Positions 30,201-42,200 of a DNA stretch of 64,000 nt are shown here, piece after piece; the stretch's first letter is position 1, and every line of letters starts with the position of its first letter. The notes below the pieces were generated by a model. The model did no database searches. It saw only the letters and a program-made list of their open reading frames with translations, and was not told the DNA's origin. The stretch is taken from the NCBI GenBank assembly GCA_032209605.1, contig JASFXZ010000095.1:124001-188000 (forward strand), in the 5' to 3' direction. Source of the DNA: Mactromeris polynyma. Taxonomy: Eukaryota > Mollusca > Bivalvia > Venerida > Mactridae. The translations under genes were made by a program, and so were the position numbers.

Positions 30201-33200
30201 GATAATGGTAATATAAATGGTAATGATAATGATGATATTGATAATTATACTAGTAAAAATGATAGTTCTACAAATAATGATAATGATAATAGAATATTTG
30301 AAATGTTTTTTATATGTATATTACAATTGTTGTTATGAAATTATTACGTCATTCTGATTGTTTCTCACATATTGGTTTCCAGTGTTCTGTAGATAATGCC
30401 CCACATTACAAAGCACGACTTGAGATACTCCAACATGAGTTAGAGAGCCATAAGCAACAGTGTGAAGATATGACTAATAGATTACAAAGAACTGAAGATA
30501 CGTATGAACACCTAGAGGAAGAGCATGAACAGGTAAAGGTGAAGGTTGAAAGCAATGATAAAGGTGAAGGTTGAAAGCAATGATAAAGGTGAAGGTTGAA
30601 AGCAATGGTAAAGGTGAAGGTTGAACGCAATGGTAAAGGTGAAGGTTGAAAGCAATGATAAAGGTGAAGGTTGAAAGCAATGATAAAGGTGAAGGTTGAA
30701 AGCAATGATAAAGGTGAAGGTTGAAAACAATGATAAAGGTGAAGGTTGAAAGCAATGGTAAAGGTGAAGGTTGAAAGCAATGATAAAGGTGAAGGTTGAA
30801 AGTAATGATAAAGGTGAAGGTTGAAAACAATGATAAAGGTGAAGGTTGAAAGCAATGATAAAGGTGAAGGTTGAAAGCAATGATAAAGGTGAAGGTTGAA
30901 AGCAATGATAAAGGTGAAGGTTGAAAGCAATGATAAAGGTGAAGGTTGAAAGCAATGATAAAGGTGAAGGTTGAAAGCAATGATAAAGGTGAAGGTTGAA
31001 AGCAATGATAAAGGTGAAGGTTGAAAACAATGATAAAGGTGAAGGTTGAAAGCAATGATAAAGGTGAAGGTTGAACGCAATGGTAAAGGTGAAGGTTGAA
31101 AGCAATGATAAAGGTGAAGGTTGAAAGCAATGATAAAGGTGAAGGTTGAAAGCAATGGTAAAGGTGAAGGTTGAAAGCAATGATAAAGGTGAAGGTTGAA
31201 AGTAATGATAAAGGTGAAGGTTGAAAACAATGATAAAGGTGAAGGTTGAAAACAATGATAAAGGTGAAGGTTGAAAGCAATGGTAAAGGTGAAGGTTGAA
31301 AGCAATGGTAAAGGTGAAGGTTGAAAGCAATGATAAAGTTTCATGAAAATCTGCATTACTATATCTTGTTGTTTAATACAACATTTGGTGAAAATTTACA
31401 TTATTATATTAAGTGTTTAAACACTACCTGAATTTTATCCTGCTTTAATAATCTTTGACTTTGTGACTCAGTCTACAGAAGATTTTGCTAAGAATATTTG
31501 TTGATGTGGTATTTTCTTGCTTTTATTTAACATAATTGATATCCACACTTTGTATTGATAATATTTGTTGGTGTTGTGTTTCAGTTAAAGAAAGAATTGA
31601 AAAGGTTAACAAGAGAAAAGAATAATTTGGAAACACAAAGTATGGATTACAGTGTGAAAGTGGAGTCTTACTACAAGACAATACAGAAGAAAAATGAGGA
31701 GATATTGCAGGTATGAAGCAGTCCTTTGTCTGTATTAGGATCAGTTATTCAGGCATGAGCATTTTCTCCGGATTGACCCTCATAAGGGCTGTTTTTGAGA
31801 CAATTTAAGCCATCTTAGATGCTTAATAAGCCAGGAGCTTCTTTGGCCCCCTGGACTACTTGCCGAATTTTCAGCTGATTTTGAAATTTTGCATTCTCAT
31901 GCCTGGTAATTATTGTCATGTGCCAATGGTTTGGTTTTCTTATTTATGTTTTACCTGATTGATCTCTCATTATGTTTCTATATTTGTTACAACGTGCCTG
32001 TATTTTGCCTTTATTCAGTGCAGTTTCAAAATGACTGTTGAAGCCAAGCACAAGGAACCGTATAAATATAACCAAACTTGTGTGTAAATGTTCTAGTTAC
32101 AACATAAAAGAGTAGAGGAACAAAGACACGTTACAGAACTGAATCATGAGAAGAATGAACTGTTTGAGAAGAATCATCGTCTTGAAGAACAAGTACAAGC
32201 ACTGAAAGCTGACAATGATAAGATTAAAGCTAGATTATCGATCGGAAGTCGTAGCAGTCAGGAATACACAGGAAGTAGCGTGGATCAAAGTAATGGGGTG
32301 AGTTTTATTGTCACATGTATTTCATTGCATTTCGGAAAAGGATGTTTTTTTGGCATTTCTATAGAAGTAATAGTAAACTTATAACATAATAATAAATGAT
32401 AGAATATCAATTCTATTTGAGTTGGTTGATATCTATTTAAATGATTTTAAAATTCTTTGGCAAACTGGTTTACGGGATAAATTATAAATATTTTAATTCT
32501 TACATTATGCTTGGGATAGATATGTGTGAGTTTATCAATTATAAAAAGTAAAAGCATTTATTTGTTAAGGTGTCACCCCTACTTAAAGGGCCAGCCATTT
32601 CTAACTTATGAGACACCTACTATACTTTTACTCCCCAATTCTTATATATTTTTGTTCATGGCATCAGGCAGGTAGGCACACAGTTTCCATTATTTAACAA
32701 TCTGGTGGCTCATATCAAAATTTACCTCTTTCGGGATTTGAACCTTAATCCTCCCACACCCACGGCTTCACTACCCAGCTAAGGCAGACATTGATATTGT
32801 TTGTTTTTTAAAATAGAGAGTTTTTAAACATTGTAAAACATGTTTTTGCAGTGATATTCTCTTGTATATTACAGAGCAGTGCTTCTGATGGCGACCTTGT
32901 GGAGGTATTTGAGTGTTATGTTTTTTGTTGTTTTATCTCAGACGCTATTAGAATATAATTTCTTAGTGTAATTAATTATTTAATGTTTTGTGCATTGTGT
33001 TGAACGCACAGGCCATTGAGGAAAATTCCGATTGTTCTAAAAAAAACACAAAAACTGAACACAACCATAAATAAAAAAGTAAGGCTTGGTTCTTGTAAAT
33101 GAAGTAGTGTTTAAGCAGTACTGTTTTTAAATGCCAGCATTTCCTGTACTTAACCTTGCTACTTATATCCAAGAATTTCTGTTCCACAGGAGATTGTCAC

Positions 33201-36200
33201 AAGTTCTCTCCCTTTACCATGTCTAGATTTCTCTCCCTTTGTCCCATCTATAGTATATGTATGTATATAGTGCTATGTATGAAGGAAAAGAATGTGTGTG
33301 ACAATCTCCTGTGGTCTGTACATACATTTGCTGAATGTTTACCAAGTGTTCTTTTGAGGATGGACTTATTGTTAAGTAAAATATGTCATATTCTCAGTTG
33401 ACACTACAGAATATTGCATGCTCTATTTCAAGCTCACAGTTGCTGATTTTAATGGTAGACTTATTTTAACAGCTTTGAAATAATTAAAGTGTAGCATTCT
33501 TTAGGAGAACTGTCTTGAATAATGCTTTGTCATGGTATTAGTTAACTATCTGTTAATAGTTAATTGAATTATTCCCTAAAATGCACCAGCTCTGATAAAA
33601 TATATTAAAAGTACTATTGCATGTGGCCCACAAAACAGAAATTCTCCTCCGTCTGTGATGGTAACATCAGATCATTTTGTCAATGATTAGGCCAAGTACA
33701 TCTTGGAATGTCAAATATTTTGCAAGTTTATATTTTGGTATATAATACATGCAATGTAACATCATGTGCTCTTTTGAAATATAAGCCTTTTGTCTCATAT
33801 ACTTTTTAGACTGGAGCGTTAGCCCCATGTCTTAAGTAACCGTAATTTTGGAAACAGCCGTGGCAGAGTTAGACACATTTGATACCACTCTTTGTATCAC
33901 TACGCATTATTTGCTTACGACCAATACGACCAATCAACATGTCGAATTGATCGTGACATCACTAACCGCCGTTCTACTTTCCTTCGTCTTTGATAAATTT
34001 GCAAATTGTTTGTATGGTAAAATAGATCTTCGTTTCCGAATCCATCGTGAGAATTTTATTTTAAAGTGAAATATCTTGTTCAAGAATTATTGTTGAATTA
34101 TTGTTAAGTGTTTGTGGTTAAAATTTCTTTGGTAAGATTAGCTTTTGTTAATGTAAAAAGAGAAATCGATGAATTGAGGGAGGACTATTTTTTATCAGAA
34201 ATAAGTGCTCTGTTCGGATAAATTTCTTGATGTTGTTGACTTCATGTTTGACCCCCGCCTAGGTTACTATATATATCGTCGATACGATTCATTCACAAAC
34301 AATTTCCGCTATCATTCATAAAATTTGACCGCTCGCCGTTAGGAATTCACTATTTATAGACAACGAAGGAAATACGTTGTACTTGGACGCGCTCGGCAGA
34401 CGAGTTGCAAATATTCTGAACTTGAAGTCGGATTCTGACCATTGTTTTACTGCACACTGAATACTGTAGCAAATTGTAAAATACTAGCTGCAGTTACTGT
34501 TTATCTCTGTTGTAAGGTTTAAAAACAATTTGCGGAATTATAAACCATTTCCGTGATTCCGTATTGTATTTCCGGACTGTACGGGAATTGCCGATATGTT
34601 GCGATTGAAGGTAGAGTTTAAGGTCGAGCTAGTAGTAAAATTGTGTACTAAGATGAATAGAGATATTGAATGGAAACAGGCACACATAAACTGACAACCA
34701 TACCGGATTTCGTATAATAGATATTTTTCTAAGAGGATAGTGTTCGCTCTCGTCGTCCCGATACATATATGCATTCTGTGACTCGGAAGGAAATGGCAGC
34801 GATGTCTATGACTATGAGCCGAGTCTTCAAACTAAGATAAGATTAAATGCTAGATTAATTACGTAATTTTTCGGCACAGCTGTACTGACATGGTTTTGCT
34901 AATTGCATATTCCGAGTTTTGTATACCAATCAAAACTTACGTTAACCACCAAGGCAATTTCGCGCAATTTTTCTTCAATCTAAAAATATTTGTAACCTTG
35001 AAGCAGATTGTTTAACATTTTGTATTGTGTATTTCAAGATATATCCAGTAAGTAGTGTTGTTATTCATCACCACTCGGAATTGTCCAGTGTTGGAATTAA
35101 TAAAGATTAAGACTTTCTTGGTTTTATGTACCAGTCGCGAACATTTATATTGTTTTAATCAGATAAATCGCTATGTAACAAGTTTATTAACATGGCTGTG
35201 TGAGTTCACGACTTATGCAATAAGTAATTTTGAACTATATTGAAACAGACTATACTGTGTCTATGACTAATCACACTACAGAGTTATTTATTATGCAGTC
35301 ACATTCGGAACACCTCGGCATTATTGTCTCTGCCGAATACTATAATTTGCATTTCACAAAAATAGGAAGCCAGCCAGGCTAGCTCATTTGGTATAGCGAT
35401 AGACTATCACCCAGCAGATCCGGGTTTGATTCCCACTTTTAGGCAGGTTATGTTCTTCAGTGACACTGGCTACGATAATGTCTTGCACATGTGGAAAAGT
35501 TGGCAGTACTGGTTGATAATTACTTCCAGGAAAACTAGTTAGGTCAATTGACCGCTGTATATGACTGAAAAAATGTTGAAACCCTACGTAAAACCTCATC
35601 AAATTAATAAAGAAAGGGTTTATGGAAACGTATATCTTTTTCGGCTAAACTCGTGATCAAGCAAATGCCTGGGTATCTGTTTGACAGACCTGAACAGTAT
35701 GCCGACACTACCCTATTCAGGGTATTGTGAACACTTCCGGGTTTTTAACAGAATGACAAACAGACAAAGTCAGATTGTGAAACGAAAACATTGGTGTCGC
35801 TCTCAACGGGTATTACATCTAGGGCGCCCCAGTCTTTCTACCCTTTCAGCGCTTTGATTATATTTGCTATAAAACATGTAAATATGTTTTAATGCATTAA
35901 AATATTTGTAGTTTAAAAAAACCACTTGTGTGGTACTATTACAGAATGCGTTGTTCTACTTAAGTTAAACAAATATTAGGCCAGTTCAGATTATTTTCAT
36001 GCATTGATTACAGGATGCACCTAAGATCAATAGAAAAATACAAGTAAGTAGCGAGTATTCTGGGTTTGTCAAAGTTGTGATAATTATCTTCACTTTGCAT
36101 GTTCTTTCTCATGTGACTGATTAATGCATGGTAAATTTTGTATGTTGCATGGAAAATGTTGTCTATTGCATCAAAGACCGAAATACCACAGATGCGCAAC

Positions 36201-39200
36201 TGATATGGACCAATGAACGAAGTCTCGCTTAGTCTCGCAGCAGGTGATAAACGAAACTGGTGTGCGAGATTTGGAAAAACTGCTATATACTGCGCCATTT
36301 TATATTGCGTTTCAAAACAAAGAAGATCACATTGTGCAAAGTTTTCATACCATTATTCGATTAAAGAAGCTTTCAATGCTATATAATTATTAAATATAAG
36401 TATAAGACGATTTTCACAAGTTTTCCCATTTTTTTTACCAAACGACAAGTGCATTTTTATTACAGGTAAACCTACATTATCAAGGGACAGATTAGTTGTT
36501 TGTTATTTATTTAATTGGATGCTGAGATCCTTAATGTTGACATTTTGATTTAGTCTTTGACTAAATGCCGACGAAACTAAATAGCCGGCCAGCCAGCTTG
36601 GAAAGATGTATACAAATATTTTATTGATTTTAGCGCTATGTCCTGTTTTCAGAAGACATTCCTTGAAAAGTAACTATAAACAATCTATATTTAATGAGAG
36701 TATGAATAGCAAAACAGACTGAGTTTCATATTATATCTTTTCAAAAATATATTGTTTTTAGGCAGTGCATCTGCTGCTAACATGGTATCGATGCGCCATA
36801 TCTGGTTTACGTGCACCTGCTGCGAGATTTCATCACGAGATTTTACGATATCTGGCCGAGTAGCACATCTGTGGTATTTAGGTCAATGGTTGCATGGAAT
36901 GTTTTCTCTGTTCATGAATTGTTGGATTACTTCTAACTTTTTTAACTTCGCCTAATCACAGATTTTGATTTTATTTGAATTCTAGGACATCTTTGTCATT
37001 CAAGTGGTTAATATTCCATAATGTTAGAATTTTCAGTGATAAATTTTTCATGTTTAATTTTTACTATACAATTTTGCTCTTCAGAAATATTTGAAACTAA
37101 AGAAAATTCAGGATACTTGTAATGTGTTAACCGAAATCCATGCTTTATTTACATTACATGTATATTAACTTTATTTAAACTGCAACACTTTTTTATTTTT
37201 GGTATTCTGAATATATTGTCAAACTGGTCACATGGTTTAAAGATACTCATATGTTTGTTCCACATAGGGATTTTTACAGTGATCATATAATTATCACAAA
37301 TACTATATCTATCAACACTAAAATTTAAAGATAGCAAGAAAAACATTATGTGTATTAAAAAGTGTATTTAACTATATAGCTTTTTCTTCACTAAAACTCG
37401 CTGTATAACTCAGGGGATAAATCAAAGGAGATTGCCAAGAGTTTTCTCCCTTTATTCCTTTAAGAGTTATCTCCCTTTATGCCTTCTATAGTATTTGTTG
37501 ATTTAGTACAATGTATACATACATATACTGTAGAAGGGATAAAGGGAGAGAACTGTAGAAGGGATAAAGGGAGGAAACTCATGACAATCTCCTACACAAT
37601 CTACGAAGTCTCAAATACACATACTGCTATATGAGACTATTTTCACTAACTGCATGTTTTATGTCAAATGATTGCATGATGATGCTTTATATACATGTAT
37701 ATGTCCTGTCATACCTAATAATAATAGAGAGTTTGTGACTTGTGTGGTGGCTGGATTTTAGAACATCAGGATCAGTTTTGGAAAATATCATTACTTATTA
37801 ATTTCCATATTTTTCTCAATAAGCATGACATTTGAATTTAATGTCTCAACAGTTTTGCAGGATGTTCGTATCTGTCACAGTGTGTAAAAAGATTTATCTT
37901 TAAATAACAATTTTAACAAAGTTTGAAAGATACTGTATTTGATCTTGATCCCGATCCTGAAAACTGATTCTTTGTGAACACTGGGCCTGATGATTATTAA
38001 TTCATAAGAACACTTTGATATACAGTCCTACCTCGTTTATTCAACAACCTTCTATCCAAATACTTGGTATCATCCGAAATAAATATCAGGTCCCGATAAA
38101 TTGTCTTAGGCACGTCTAATTGAAATGGGTTATTCGAAACCATGTATTATTAGAAATAAAATTTCGGACCTGATGAATTTGAATGAACGAGCTTCAACTG
38201 AACATTTTAACTTATTGATTGTTTAAATAAAATCCATCCTGGTTTGGGAATCCAATATTTTGTAATTTTACAATTGTCTGTTTGTTCCTCTACAAACACT
38301 GCAATTTCCAACCATTATATCCTTGGCAGCATATACTGCCCTAAGGTCAGAGGAATTATTATGGTGCAATTATTGTGATACTAAAATTAATATGTCTAAA
38401 AAATATCAAAATTAAATAAATATGTATTTTGTTAAGTTGAAAATTATTTGTTTTATGCGGGCATTATGGAATAAAATATGCATCATAATAATTCATGCAG
38501 TATGATCATTTGGTTGTCATTGTCTAACAATGTAACATCCTGATGTTATAAAGATTAAAAGAGCTTGTTAACATGCCGTAATATACTTAATAATAGTACA
38601 CAATAACAATTTATTAAAGAAGCATTTGAACACCGTTGTACGATTTCCAACCACTTCTTTAAGTGACGTCAATTTCAGAAGATGTCACATGTGACGTCAT
38701 TTATATGTGACATCACCATGTACTGACAGTAAGCAATATTTGCCCCATATGGCAATTGAAAACAAAGTGACCATATGGAATAGTAGTGTTTCCAGCTTGC
38801 AAATAGTGACATCACATGTTGCATTTTCTTGAAATGACGTCACTTACAGAAGACGTTTGTAATCCCATAGCAGCACTCATTTATTATTATTGAAATAATA
38901 CCAACGTGTTTTGTTTTTTAACCTGTATATATTTTTACCACGACAATAGACGGTCTGCTATGTTCTTGCCACTACTATTGCTATGTAAAGTGTATGTGTG
39001 ATTTATTGTATTCAAGGCTTTTGATGGAATTATATTGCGACGCCAAAGTGAATTGTTACACGAGGTATTTGGTTAAATTTTTACCAATGATGCATTGCTG
39101 TGGTGCAAGGTAGTCAGTCTGCTTAAAATCCTCCCTTGCTTATTTTGCTTTGAAGTGTAGTCTCCAATAACAGTGTGAATTTGGGTCTGTATGTATAGAT

Positions 39201-42200
39201 GTGAATATGAGCCCAGGTTTGGGTGTCAAGACAAATATATCGACAATATATCAATATTTGTATATACATGTACATGCAAAACAAGAAAATTATTACATCT
39301 AAATATATCCTTTCAAATGCAATTTTTGAGGCGCTTTAGCGTCTCATTGCTATCATCGTCAACCGGATGGTCTACTCGAATGATCGCCATATTTATCATC
39401 TCAAGAAAATAGTGCATGTAATGTCCTCTGTGATTTTATTATAGATTTGATGAGCATTATGGCTGATTTTCAGGGATATATTAATTGTGGAATGGCGGGA
39501 GTCTTGATATAAACAGCTTTCCTGGGTTATTTGTATCTTTTTTGGCAAATGAGTTGACCTGAATAGTCGAGTATTAATGTCTAATACAATAGTTTGGAAA
39601 ACGTACAGTCTTGCCTTGGAAGCACCTCCCAATCCTTTGATTTTGTTTTTCAATTTTCTTCCAGAAACCCAAAATGCTTGCAAACATTTCTTTTAAGCAC
39701 ACTGAATTAAGTCCTTTATCCAATTTGACAACCTTCTGTCCGATTACTTAGCATCATCCAAAATAATTATTGGGCTCTTAATGACACCCCTGCATGAGCT
39801 ATTGATATTCTGGCAATGAAATTAGCTTGCATGCTATTCAGTAAAAACTGATAACCTAAATATGGCTCTTAGGCAATGTTCTAAGAGACATTATGGGTTT
39901 GTAACACAGTAGATTGCCTTGAGTTCTCCCCCTTTATCCCTTCTAAAGTATATGCATACACAGGTCTGTAATGATAAATTGAGTAAAGTTTATTGATGAG
40001 TATGTATGGATGTTGAGACAAAATTATTTTGGAAGCATTTATTGATGGGGCAACACGGTGGTGGAGGGGTCGTGCATCTGACTCAGGTTTTAAAGATCCA
40101 GTGTTCAAATCCTGCCTCATACAAGGTTGTTAATCTAACAGTCCCTAAATTAGGGGACATACTCCGAGGTTAGCAATTCAGGAAACGGTCATCGAGAGTG
40201 ATTTAAACATTAAGTTTGTTCAACAATTGATGTAAAGTAACCAAAGCTAGACTAATTTATTGATGTGTACTCGTCTAAATGTTTACCATAGATAGAGCTT
40301 GTGCTTTTGTCCATAACCGTAGGAATAAACCTTTTAGTCAGCAATTCCTGCACCATCCTTTGCCAGGCTAGCAGTGGTATATAGGCATTGAATATATGAA
40401 TAGTACTCTAGAAATCCAATAGCACGACGTCCCAGACAAGTCTAATTGCCGATTCAGGCCACCAACAGTTGAGTTGGTGTGGGACAAGTCTGTTATGCGC
40501 ACCTACTTAACTCTAAATCCATACCGTATTTTACGCTTGTACAAGTAGCTTCCCATGTCAGACAAGTCAAATTTAACATGTACACTAATCTGGGGCAACT
40601 GTATTTAAGGATAGTTTCTAGAGCCCTGATGAAGTATACTCAATAGGCAATTTGACTAAAAAGTCTTGAGTATTGTGATCATTTAATTTACATATTTTTA
40701 CTTTCGTTTGACCATAATTTAATTATAAACTGAAAATTACTTTTGAGAAATTGGTGGCTGTATCATACTAGTTTAGTCAGACATTTAAGTAGATATATGT
40801 ATATATGTACATTTGTATATATTAATTAATGTGACTGTTATGTTTCTTGCAGAGAAGAAAAGTAGTTAAGAAAAGCAATTCAGCGGACAAATATTCCGAC
40901 AGACTTGCCTCCCTTGACAGAGAATTTTCAAAGTACTCAAGGGACATTTCGGATTCCATTGGTAAGGTTATTTTTATTGAAAAAAAACCAAGTTACAGAT
41001 TGCATGTAAACAGTTGGAATATTTTCATTTGTGAACACGCAGGAGATTGTCACAAGTTCTTGCCCTTTATCCCTTATAGAGTTATCTCCATTTATCCCTT
41101 CTAGAGTTCTCTCCCTTTATCTCAACTCTAGTATCGTACTTCATATACATATACTCTAGAAGGAATAAAGGGAAAGAACTCTAATCTCTAGAAGGGATTG
41201 AGGGAAAGAACTCTAAAACTCTAGAAGGGATAGAGGGAAAGAACTCTAAAACTCTAGAAGGGATAGAGGGAAAGAACTCTAAAACTCTAGAAGGGAAAGA
41301 GGGAAAGAACTCTAAAACTCTAGAAGGGATAGAGGGAACGAACTCTAAAACTCTAGAAGGGATAGAGGGAAAGAACTCTAAAACTCTAGAAGGGATAGAG
41401 GGAGAACTGACAATCTTCTAAAGAGAACACCAATATACCTGTTGAGAAAAAGTAGGGAGGATAGTTATGGATGCATGTATTTCATACCCATCTGGGCCTG
41501 TATTCACAAACGTTTTAAAACTGAATCTCAGACTTAGACTTTAAAATGGCAAAAATTAAATTTTCAAGCTAATCGTTTTCATTATATTTAAATGGATACT
41601 TTTTTGCCTGAATATTTCTTGTTACTCACTCTACACTTTTGTCATGTTTTATCAAAATATATTGTTTAACAATAATGTAGGAACAAAATGAAAATCTACC
41701 ATTTTAAAGTCTAAGTCTGAGATTCAGTCTTAATACGTTTGTGAATACTGGCCCAGGTCAGCTTGGTGGTAGAGTGCTATGTTTTCTATGACAATTCGTC
41801 AAAGTCAATATATTTAAAGTCATCTATTCTGCAGCTCTGATTCATGTTGGGAGGTTGTAAGTCGGGCATGTAAGACAGATTAGTACTGGTTGATATCCGT
41901 GGATCACAGGTTAGGTCAACGGACAGCCGTACATAAGTAAAATACTGTCAAAAAATCTGAATAAAATGAAAGCACTACACAATGGTCTGACAACACCTGT
42001 AAGTTGACTTGAAAAAATTGAATTTTTGACTACAGGTGATGGAGATAATGATGTTAGTTACAAAGCTAGTACCCTTCCGTCACTAGCTAGCGATACACCG
42101 GAACAGATGTTTCGCCGAGAAGTGGCACATTTCCGTTACTCCAGACGGAATACTGAAAGGTCTTCCATACGTGCTAATCATGGTAGCCAGATTGAGAGGG

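Larger units (their letters stand above)
32905..40852 (+). other. Intron between coding exons 10 and 11 (7.9 kb)
   Basis: Contains family E, B and F elements, a SINE, repeat G and the 36.15-kb inverted arms. 33850-34560 has clearly more CpG than the rest and a 'ctatttataga' box near 34349. I see no supported exon, but it could hold an alternative promoter. Confidence 0.45.

Noticed and set aside
30406..31356. Three overlapping - strand open frames of 268-316 codons
   Set aside because: A product of the 25-bp minisatellite in all three frames; they run antisense over a real exon and its donor.
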